Of a stretch of 64,000 bases of DNA, positions 15,968 to 22,280 are shown piece by piece; position 1 is the stretch's first letter; every line of letters begins with the position of its first letter. Made by a program: the position numbers and the translations under genes. The stretch is taken from positions 226,913 through 290,912 of the forward strand of contig NZ_LMFI01000011.1 of NCBI RefSeq assembly GCF_001426745.1, given 5' to 3'. The DNA comes from Nocardioides sp. Root140 (GTDB lineage: Bacteria; Actinomycetota; Actinomycetes; Propionibacteriales; Nocardioidaceae). The notes below the pieces were generated by a model. The model was given only the letters and a program-made list of their open reading frames with translations. It searched no databases and was not told where the DNA came from.

Positions 15968-17347
15968 GTGACTCGAACCGTCGTTGTCGGCGCAGGCATT
16001 GCCGGCCTCACCGCAGCCCGCAGGCTGGCCGCCACCGGACGCGACGTGACCGTGCTCGAGTCGTCGCCGCAGGTGGGTGGCAAGCTCCGGCTGGCCGAGG
16101 TCGGGGGAGTGCAGGTCGACGTCGGTGCCGAGGCGATGCTGAACCGCCGGCCCGAGGCGACCGGCCTGGCCCGCGAGCTCGGACTCGACCTCGTGCACCC
16201 CGGCACTCTCTCCTCACGGCTCTGGACGCGTGACGCGCTGCGCCCCCTGCCGCGTTCGGTGATGGGGGTCCCGGCAGACCTCGAACAATTGGCCGCGTCC
16301 GGAGTGCTCTCCGACGACGGCGTGGCCCGGGCGCGTGCCGAGCAGGTCCTGGCGCCGGAGGCCGACGACGTGTCGGTGGCCGACTTCGTGGCCCGGCGCC
16401 TCGGCGTCGAGGTCGTCGATCGTCTGGTCGAGCCGCTGCTCGGCGGGGTCTACGCCGGACACGCCACCGAGCTCTCCGCGCGGGCCACGATCCCGCAGGT
16501 GGTGGGGCTCCTGGCTCGCTCGCCGTCGTTGCTCGAGGCCGCGCGGGCCACGCCGGCCCCGTCCGACGTGCCGGTCTTCGCCGGTCTCGTGGGCGGCGTG
16601 GGTCGGCTGCCGCTCGAGGTGGTCGCTGCAGGCGGCTTCGAGGTGCGTACGTCGACCACCGTGCGCGCACTACGCAGCCGGCCGGTGGGCGAGGCGCGAG
16701 GAGCCATCTCTCGCTTCGAGGTGACCGTCGGCCCGACGACACACCCGGAGCTGATCGAGGCGGACGAGGTGGTGCTCGCCCTCCCGGGCACCCCCGCTGG
16801 TCGGCTGCTCGGCGACCTTGCTCCGAACGCCGCGCGTGCCCTGGCCGAGATCGACTACGCGTCGATGGCGATCGTCACCCTCGCCTTCCGCGCCGCCGAC
16901 CTGGCCGGCCTCGAGGGCTCCGGCTTCCTCGTGCCGCCGGTCGACGGGCGCCGGATCAAGGCGGCCACGTTCAGCTTCAACAAGTGGGACTGGGTCCGCG
17001 AGGCCGGCGACGACCTGTTGCTGCTGCGCACCTCGATCGGGCGTCACCACGAGGAGGCGGCGTTGCAGTTCCCCGACGAGGAGCTGGTCGAACAGTCACT
17101 GGCGGACCTGGCGCTGGCCACCGGGATCCGTGCCCGGCCGGTCGACTCCCTCGTGCAGCGCTGGGGCGGCGGCTTGCCGCAGTACACCGTCGGCCACCTC
17201 GACCGGGTCGCGCGGATCAGGGCCGCCGTGGCCGAGGTGCCCGGCCTGGCCGTGTGCGGTGCGGCGTACGACGGCATCGGGATCCCGGCCGTGATCGCCT
17301 CGGCCGAGCGCGCCGTGGCTGACCTCCTCCACCTGGATACTCCCTGA
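15968..17347 (+). CDS. hemG: Protoporphyrinogen/coproporphyrinogen III oxidase
   Basis: 459-residue FAD enzyme of the HemY/CgoX type. In actinobacteria with ChdC it oxidises coproporphyrinogen III to coproporphyrin III. Features: N-terminal dinucleotide-binding VVVGAGIAGLTAARRL followed by VTVLESSPQVGGKLR, GAEAMLNRRPEA, the substrate-domain VEPLLGGVYAGHATELS, and C-terminal FAD-contact CGAAYDGIGIPAVIASAERA. The GTG at 15968 is chosen because the Rossmann strand begins four residues later; an extra 11 codons upstream have no ribosome site. The next gene is chdC. Confidence 0.95.
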   Translation: MTRTVVVGAGIAGLTAARRLAATGRDVTVLESSPQVGGKLRLAEVGGVQVDVGAEAMLNRRPEATGLARELGLDLVHPGTLSSRLWTRDALRPLPRSVMGVPADLEQLAASGVLSDDGVARARAEQVLAPEADDVSVADFVARRLGVEVVDRLVEPLLGGVYAGHATELSARATIPQVVGLLARSPSLLEAARATPAPSDVPVFAGLVGGVGRLPLEVVAAGGFEVRTSTTVRALRSRPVGEARGAISRFEVTVGPTTHPELIEADEVVLALPGTPAGRLLGDLAPNAARALAEIDYASMAIVTLAFRAADLAGLEGSGFLVPPVDGRRIKAATFSFNKWDWVREAGDDLLLLRTSIGRHHEEAALQFPDEELVEQSLADLALATGIRARPVDSLVQRWGGGLPQYTVGHLDRVARIRAAVAEVPGLAVCGAAYDGIGIPAVIASAERAVADLLHLDTP

Positions 17348-17431
17348 CGTTCGCGCCCCGAATCGCCGTACCGAAGGACCGAAACGTCAGGGACTATCCC
17401 AACTGGAGGACCGAAACGTCAGGGACTACCC
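17341..17431. repeat. Hairpin plus direct repeat of the GTCCC/GGGAC family
   Basis: TCCCTGACGTT (17341-17351, containing the hemG stop) pairs with AACGTCAGGGA at 17383-17393 and again with a second copy at 17415-17425. The two right arms are part of a 24-bp direct repeat (17376-17399 and 17408-17431, period 32) that differs at one base. GGGACTATCC here also follows the hairpin at 3070. It may act as a terminator for hemG. Confidence 0.6.
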
Positions 17432-17470
17432 GGGGGAGGGGGCGGGGCAACGGCGCGGCACAATGGGGGC

Positions 17471-18187
17471 ATGTCCAACCCTGCTCCCACGAACGCTGCG
17501 CAGATCCGCGAGCTGAACGACAAGATCCGCTACACGATGTGGTCGGTCTTCAGGCTCGACACGACCTTCGGCGACGCCACCGCTGAAGACCGGGCCGCCG
17601 AGGCGCAGGAGCTCGAGGCGTTCTACGAGAAGCTCGCCGCCGACGACGTGGTCGTGCGCGGCACCTACGACGTGTCCGGCTTCCGGGCCGACGCCGACGT
17701 GATGATCTGGTGGCACGCGGAGGAGTCCGAGAAGCTCCAGGCCGCCTACAACGCGTTCCGGCGTACGGCGTTCGGGCGGCGCGTCGCACCGGTCTGGTCG
17801 CAGATGGCGTTGCACCGTCCGGCCGAGTTCAACAAGAGCCACCTGCCGGCCTTCCTGTCCGAGGAGCCCCGCACGCACGTCGCGGTCTACCCGTTCGTGC
17901 GCTCCTTCGAGTGGTACCTCCTCGAGGACGCCGAGCGCCGCCGCCTGCTCGCCGAGCACGGCGGCATGGCCCGCGACTTCCCCGACGTGCGGGCCAACAC
18001 GGTGCCGTCGTTCGCGCTCGGCGACTACGAGTGGATCCTCGCCTTCGAGGGTGACGAGATGTACCGCATCGTCGACCTGATGCGTCACCTGCGCGGCTCC
18101 GAGACCCGCCGCCACGTGCGCGAGGAGGTGCCGTTCTACACCGGCACCCGGGCCACCCCGACGGACCTGCTCGACCGCCTGCCCTGA
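17471..18187 (+). CDS. chdC: Hydrogen peroxide-dependent heme synthase (coproheme decarboxylase)
   Basis: 238-residue HemQ/ChdC of the chlorite-dismutase fold. It decarboxylates coproheme to heme b, the last step of the coproporphyrin pathway. Actinobacterial signatures: RYTMWSVFRLD, WWHAEESEKLQAAYNAFRRT, AVYPFVRSFEWYLL (candidate catalytic Tyr), LLAEHGGMARDFPDVR (proximal heme His in AEHG), NTVPSFALGDYEWILAFE, DLMRHLRGSETRRHVREE and PFYTGTR. Full length. It follows hemG by 123 bp, a gap filled by the hairpin repeat. Confidence 0.96.
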   Translation: MSNPAPTNAAQIRELNDKIRYTMWSVFRLDTTFGDATAEDRAAEAQELEAFYEKLAADDVVVRGTYDVSGFRADADVMIWWHAEESEKLQAAYNAFRRTAFGRRVAPVWSQMALHRPAEFNKSHLPAFLSEEPRTHVAVYPFVRSFEWYLLEDAERRRLLAEHGGMARDFPDVRANTVPSFALGDYEWILAFEGDEMYRIVDLMRHLRGSETRRHVREEVPFYTGTRATPTDLLDRLP

Positions 18188-18256
18188 TCGCCGCGCCGTG
18201 GGCGCACCCCGGACGAGCAACGCAACCGATCCGGCCGCTCGTGCGTCTATAGGGGT

Positions 18257-18361
18257 ATGAAGCTGTCGCTTGCCCGCTTCACGGGCTCGGCCAATGCCTG
18301 GCCGCTGCTGAGCGTCCTCGCCGTCCTGGCGCTCCTGCTGTTGTTCATGGGTCGCACCTGA
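18257..18361 (+). CDS. Small single-pass membrane protein, 34 residues
   Basis: A short open frame after chdC beginning MKLSLARFTG and ending FMGRT. Residues about 15-31 (WPLLSVLAVLALLLLFMG) form one hydrophobic helix; the N-terminus is positively charged. AGGGG precedes the ATG by only 1 nt, so the ribosome site is poor. It is not part of any larger frame. Small membrane proteins near heme genes are plausible, but no family is recognised. Confidence 0.4.
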   Translation: MKLSLARFTGSANAWPLLSVLAVLALLLLFMGRT

Positions 18362-18415
18362 CCACACCGTGAGACCAGCCTTGATCCGCTGGGCCCCACC
18401 CCGCACACTTGATTC

Positions 18416-18484
18416 ATGACCTCGGTACTCGACATTCACGGAATGCGCTGCGGCGCGTCCGTCGAGTGTTGTCGTTTCGCCTGA
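18416..18484 (+). CDS. Cys-containing 22-residue micro-ORF
   Basis: MTSVLDIHGMRCGASVECCR (plus FA). Three of 22 codons are cysteine, including an adjacent pair, in the leader region of the cysteine dioxygenase operon. No clear ribosome site precedes it. It could be a first sensing peptide or chance; it is listed because Cys-rich micro-ORFs control cysteine operons in mycobacteria. Confidence 0.3.
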   Translation: MTSVLDIHGMRCGASVECCRFA

Positions 18485-18542
18485 CACTCGCTCAGCCGAA
18501 ACCCCGCGCACCGTCTCCGTGCGCCCTCCGAGAGAAGTCCCC

Positions 18543-18710
18543 ATGTCCTACCCGGCGTACCGCCGTCTGCACGTCGACCTGCTCCGCACGGCCAGTGACC
18601 TGTGTCCGTGGATGTCCTCCCGCGCCCCGACATCCACCCAGATCCACCTCCGACACAGGAGAAGCCATGACCGTCCTGACCGTCCTGCCCCTGCTGCAGA
18701 CCCTGCGTGA
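18543..18710 (+). CDS. Putative cysteine leader peptide (RRLHVDLLRTASDLCP type)
   Basis: A 55-codon frame (GAGAGAAG 5 nt before the ATG) whose residues 7-22, RRLHVDLLRTASDLCP, match the short HVDLLR...LC peptides commonly annotated as putative leader peptides in actinomycetes. The single Cys codon (TGT, 18603-18605) is directly followed by a perfect hairpin at 18608. The frame runs past the dioxygenase start (18667) and ends at 18710 in a different frame, so its translation would traverse the dioxygenase ribosome-binding site. Likely a cis-acting sensor, not a functional product. Confidence 0.7.
   Translation: MSYPAYRRLHVDLLRTASDLCPWMSSRAPTSTQIHLRHRRSHDRPDRPAPAADPA
18608..18661 (+). promoter_or_regulatory. 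Attenuator-like hairpins in the cysteine dioxygenase leader
   Basis: GTGGATGTC (18608-18616) and GACATCCAC (18629-18637) are perfect 9-bp arms, starting 2 nt after the leader peptide's Cys codon. A second ATCCAC (18642-18647) offers alternative pairing with GTGGAT. CTCC at 18648-18651 can pair with GGAG at 18658-18661, the dioxygenase Shine-Dalgarno. This is the arrangement expected for control by ribosome stalling or passage. Confidence 0.6.
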
Positions 18711-19146
18711 CTACGCAGACGACCCCGACCTGCTCCACCTGCACGACCCGAACGCGACCGAGCGCCAGTGGACCGAGCTGGTCTCCACCGACGACTTCCA
18801 GCTCTGGCTGATCTCGTGGCCACCCGGTTCCCGCACCGGCTGGCACGACCACGGTGACGCCTCCGGCGCCTTCACCACGATCTCCGGCGAACTCACCGAG
18901 CACAGCGTCATCGAGCACAGCGTCACCGAGCACAGCCTCGGCAAGAGCGGCCAGGAGGTACGGCGACTCGGCATCGGCGAGGCCTGGGCCTTCTCGGCCA
19001 ACCACGTCCACGACGTCGTCAACCTCGGCGACCGTCCGGCGCTCTCGGTGCACGCCTACTCGCCCCGGTTGGCGGCGATGACCCGCTACGTCCTGGTCGA
19101 CGGCCGACTCGAGGCCACCGGTGTGGAAGGACGTGAGCAGTGGTGA
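18667..19146 (+). CDS. Cysteine dioxygenase
   Basis: 159-residue cupin that oxidises L-cysteine to cysteine sulfinate (iron, O2). The metal ligands are visible: GWHDHGDASG (His 60 and His 62) and NHVHDVVN (His 113 or 115). GGAG precedes the ATG by 5 nt. Between the two cupin motifs is an in-frame triplicate of five residues (EHSVI, EHSVT, EHSLG; bases 18898-18942), which adds a His-rich loop. It overlaps the rhodanese gene by 7 bp. Control by the upstream leader peptide is likely. Confidence 0.88.
   Translation: MTVLTVLPLLQTLRDYADDPDLLHLHDPNATERQWTELVSTDDFQLWLISWPPGSRTGWHDHGDASGAFTTISGELTEHSVIEHSVTEHSLGKSGQEVRRLGIGEAWAFSANHVHDVVNLGDRPALSVHAYSPRLAAMTRYVLVDGRLEATGVEGREQW
18898..18942 (+). repeat. 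15-bp tandem repeat, 3 copies, in frame in cysteine dioxygenase
   Basis: GAGCACAGC begins at 18898, 18913 and 18928, a strict 15-bp period. It encodes three successive EHS-type pentapeptides, so copy-number change would keep the frame. Confidence 0.85.
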
Positions 19147-19601
19147 CCGCCGAGGCAGTGACGGCCCCGCGCTTCGAGGAGATCTACTTCAACGGCATCG
19201 ACGACATGCTCGCCGAGGCCCGTTCGCACCTGGACCGGGCCAGCGCGCGTGCGGCGTACCAGGAGCTGATCGGCGGTCGGGCGATCCTGGTCGACATCCG
19301 CCCCGACGCACAGCGCGCCGCCGAGGGCGAGGTCGAACCGCTCCCGGGTGTGCTGGTCATCGATCGCAACGTGCTCGAGTGGCGTCTCGACCCGCGTAGC
19401 GAGACCCGCCTGCCGCTGGCGTCGTACGACGCACGCGTGCTGGTGCTGTGCCAGGAGGGCTACACGTCGTCCTTGGCCGCCGACTCGTTGCGCCAGCTGG
19501 GAGTCCACCGGGCCACGGACGTGGTCGGTGGGTTCGCGGCCTGGCGCGCGGCGGGGATGCCGGTCACCAGGGACCTGCGGGCTCGTCGAGGGGCGATGTA
19601 G
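19140..19601 (+). CDS. Rhodanese-like sulfurtransferase
   Basis: 153-residue single rhodanese domain. The active-site loop is LVLCQEGYTSS (Cys about residue 104), preceded by AILVDIRPDAQRA and followed by VVGGFAAWRAAGMPV. It would transfer sulfane sulfur (persulfide). GGAAGGA precedes the GTG, which lies inside the dioxygenase's last codons (7-bp overlap), so the two are translationally coupled: cysteine oxidation with sulfane handling. The last 142 bp overlap, antisense, the 3' end of the polymerase gene at 19460. Confidence 0.9.
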   Translation: MVTAEAVTAPRFEEIYFNGIDDMLAEARSHLDRASARAAYQELIGGRAILVDIRPDAQRAAEGEVEPLPGVLVIDRNVLEWRLDPRSETRLPLASYDARVLVLCQEGYTSSLAADSLRQLGVHRATDVVGGFAAWRAAGMPVTRDLRARRGAM

Positions 19602-20890
19602 CGCGCGAGCACCCACATCGGCACCAACCAGATGATGAACTTCATCAGGGTCTGGTTGTCCCAGCCCAGGGGCAGCACGAACACGGCGGCGATCACCGCG
19701 ACACCCGTGTTGAAGCCGCTCCTGGGCCGGCGCCGCTGGGCCGCGGCCACGAGACCGACGATCAACCCGGAGATGAGCCCACCCAACGGCAGGCCGAGCC
19801 ACCCGAAGTTGAGGTACCACAGGGCGCCCGCGCCCATGGGCCAGCCGTTGATCTTGCGGGGCTCGTAGACCTGTCGGAACCACTTTCCGGGTGGGATGCC
19901 GACCGGCTTGTCGCGCCAGACCGCTCGTGGGACGACGCCGACCAGGCCCTTGTAGAAGTCGTCACCGCCGCGGAACTGCTGGCGGCTCGGCCAGTCCCGG
20001 AAGGACAGCATGGCGGCGTCGAAGTAGATCGAGTTGGTGCCGACCGAGGCCTGGCGCCAGGCGCTCGAGGAGGCGTAGCCGGCCTGCACCTCGCCGTGGG
20101 TCAGGGTGTCGCGGGCCATCCGCATCCCGCTCGCCCCGACGATCACCAGGACGACCGCGATCAGCAGCCGAACCAGCACGCGCTGCCGGTGGACCGGCCT
20201 GTCCCGGCGACGCCGGGCCTGCATGCCCAGCACAAGGGTCGCGCCGACCACGATCAGCGTGCTCCGGCCGCCCCAGATGAACACGAAGAACGCGTTCGCG
20301 AACGCGCAGACCAGGGGAACCGTCGTGAGCAGCCTCGAGCTGGAGCCCTGTCGGCGGAAGTCGATGAACGTCGTCGCGGCCACCACCGCACCGACCGCCG
20401 AGAACGAGCGGAGGACGTAGAGGCCGGCCAGCTCCTTGTCGTACTTGCCGGCGCGGATCACGCCGCCCACCCCGCCGTACCGTGCGACCAGGTACGCCGA
20501 GATGACCAGGCCGAGTGCGGTCAGGATCAGGGTGACGTTGAGCGAGCGGCGCAGGTCGACCTCGTGGTCGGCGAAGAACGGGCCCCAGCCACGCACCCCC
20601 GACCGGAGTACGGCGGCGATGCCGACGAGGACGAAGAAGAGATAGAGGGTCAGGCCCAGCAGCGTTCTGGTGAGGACGTGCGAGAACCCGGCCGGTGGGA
20701 ACAGCTCTCCCGGGTGGGGACCGTCGAGTCCCAGGACGAAGAGGAGTGGGCGGAACCCGTAGAAGAGGCAGAACACCAGGACGAACAGCAGCACCACGTC
20801 GCTCGGCCCGGAGGTGAAGAGGGCGGCGCAGGTGACCAGCAGGCCGAAGAACAGGAACGTGGCCAGCAGCACGGACAGGGTGATCTCCAC
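19460..20890 (-). CDS. O-antigen/oligosaccharide repeat polymerase (Wzy-like membrane protein)
   Basis: 476-residue integral membrane protein with about 10 hydrophobic segments and a large central loop (about 270-355) containing YFDAAMLSFRDWPSRQQF, DFYKGLVGVVPRAVWRDKP and GALWYLNFGWLGLPLGG, the layout of polysaccharide-repeat polymerases. GTG start at 20890 with GGAGGG close upstream, 9 bp from the flippase stop, so the two are one transcript. The C-terminal about 40 residues are encoded opposite the rhodanese gene; both frames look real. Sequence is poorly conserved in this class, so the polymerase role rests on topology and context. Confidence 0.8.
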   Translation of the reverse strand: MEITLSVLLATFLFFGLLVTCAALFTSGPSDVVLLFVLVFCLFYGFRPLLFVLGLDGPHPGELFPPAGFSHVLTRTLLGLTLYLFFVLVGIAAVLRSGVRGWGPFFADHEVDLRRSLNVTLILTALGLVISAYLVARYGGVGGVIRAGKYDKELAGLYVLRSFSAVGAVVAATTFIDFRRQGSSSRLLTTVPLVCAFANAFFVFIWGGRSTLIVVGATLVLGMQARRRRDRPVHRQRVLVRLLIAVVLVIVGASGMRMARDTLTHGEVQAGYASSSAWRQASVGTNSIYFDAAMLSFRDWPSRQQFRGGDDFYKGLVGVVPRAVWRDKPVGIPPGKWFRQVYEPRKINGWPMGAGALWYLNFGWLGLPLGGLISGLIVGLVAAAQRRRPRSGFNTGVAVIAAVFVLPLGWDNQTLMKFIIWLVPMWVLARYIAPRRARRSLVTGIPAARQAANPPTTSVARWTPSWRNESAAKDDV

Positions 20891-20899
20891 GTGTCCCTC

Positions 20900-22252
20900 C
20901 TAGCCCGGAGTCCTGCGGAGCAGGGACATCTCTGGACGAAGCGTGGCATGGGTGAACAAGCCGACCGCCTGGTGAGCCCGCCACCACATCACCGTGAACA
21001 CGAAGATCGAGACGGCCAGGGCGGAGAGGGTGAGGCCCATCAGACCGCCGAACAGGGCCGCCGGCACCCCGAGCCCGATCCGGAGCAGCGCGCCCGACCA
21101 CTGGACCTGTGCCGACACCCCCTCGCGTCCGAGCATCGACAAGGTGGTGCCCGCCGTACCCGTGGCCACGTTCCCGATGGACCCCAGGGCCAGCAGCAAC
21201 AGCACGGGGACGGACTCCTCGAAACCGGACCCGTAGACGAGGTCGACCACGCGGCCCGGGGCGACCAGGAACGGCAGCGCGAGCACGACGCTCAACCCGG
21301 TGGCCACGGTGGCGGCGGTGCGGAGCAGGGGCTCGAGGGACTGGTCCTCACGCCCGGCGTTGGCGGCGCGGGCGATCACCGGAGCCAGCACGACCTGGAG
21401 TGCGGTCAGCGGCAGCACGAGGAGCAGGGCCAGGCGTTGACCGGCGGAGAACATCGAGGCGTCGACCTTGGCGAGCAGCAGCGCCCCGATCCAGATCTCG
21501 GTGCTGACATTGAGGTACGTCGCCACCTGGGCGCTGAGGAACCGCCAGTCCCGGCGGATGGTCAGTCGGAGGTCACGCCACAGCTGGGGTTGCGGATCGG
21601 TCACCCCGCGCCACCGCCGATGGACGGTCCACCGGGCCGCGACGACGGGGATGAGGAATCCTGCGGCGACCGCCATCAGCGCGCCGGCCAGGCCGGCCCC
21701 CGACCAGAGCAGCCACGCGATGAGCACGAAGACGGCCTGCAGTGCCGCGACGAGTGCGCCGCCGGATCGTCCCTCCAGCAGGCTGGCGAAGCGGACGTGG
21801 CCGAGCCCGCGCACGTAGTTCGCCCACAGCTGCTGCTGGCCGCACAGGACGACGAGGGCGACGACGGTGAAGGCCAGCAGGGCACGCGTGGTCGCACTCT
21901 CGTCGGAGGCGAGGACCCAGGTCGCTGCTCCACCGAGCAGCCCGAGGGCGGGCAACGTGGTCAGGTTCACCGCGCGGACGCCGTTGCGCAGGGCGCCCAT
22001 GGCCAGGGGGTCATCGACGTCCCGGAGCCGGGCCACCTCGCGCAGGCCCGACCGGTGGGAACCCACGAGTCCGATCTGTCCGAGCAGTCCGGTCGCCGCG
22101 ATGGCCGCCACGAACAGGCCGAAGTCGGCAGGTCCGAGCCACCGTGCGGCGACCGCATTCACACCCAGGAATCCGAGCACCGCGCCGGCGTAGGAGACAG
22201 CGAACCAGACCATGGCTCCGCTGACAGACATTCCCGACCCAGATTGCTTCAC
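20900..22252 (-). CDS. Polysaccharide flippase (Wzx/MATE-like)
   Basis: 450-residue membrane protein with 12-14 hydrophobic helices. The N-terminus MVWFAVSYAGAVLGFLGVNA with AARWLGPADFGLFVAAIAAT is typical of oligosaccharide flippases (the LGPxxFG motif). It would move lipid-linked repeat units across the membrane for the polymerase encoded downstream. Starts are GTG at 22252 or ATG at 22231; neither has a strong ribosome site. It is divergent from the Wzz-type gene with only 28 bp between start codons, so promoters must overlap coding sequence. Confidence 0.88.
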   Translation of the reverse strand: MKQSGSGMSVSGAMVWFAVSYAGAVLGFLGVNAVAARWLGPADFGLFVAAIAATGLLGQIGLVGSHRSGLREVARLRDVDDPLAMGALRNGVRAVNLTTLPALGLLGGAATWVLASDESATTRALLAFTVVALVVLCGQQQLWANYVRGLGHVRFASLLEGRSGGALVAALQAVFVLIAWLLWSGAGLAGALMAVAAGFLIPVVAARWTVHRRWRGVTDPQPQLWRDLRLTIRRDWRFLSAQVATYLNVSTEIWIGALLLAKVDASMFSAGQRLALLLVLPLTALQVVLAPVIARAANAGREDQSLEPLLRTAATVATGLSVVLALPFLVAPGRVVDLVYGSGFEESVPVLLLLALGSIGNVATGTAGTTLSMLGREGVSAQVQWSGALLRIGLGVPAALFGGLMGLTLSALAVSIFVFTVMWWRAHQAVGLFTHATLRPEMSLLRRTPG

Positions 22253-22280
22253 TCGCTCTAGACTGCATGAAAAAGGACCG

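Noticed and set aside
18482..18542. Long frame through the cysteine dioxygenase leader as an N-terminal extension of the dioxygenase
   Set aside because: The extension is Arg/Pro/Cys-rich and unlike the family; GGAG precedes the ATG at 18667.
22212..22280. Upstream extension of the Wzz-type protein
   Set aside because: It would overlap the divergent flippase start, and AAAGGA marks the ATG at 22281.
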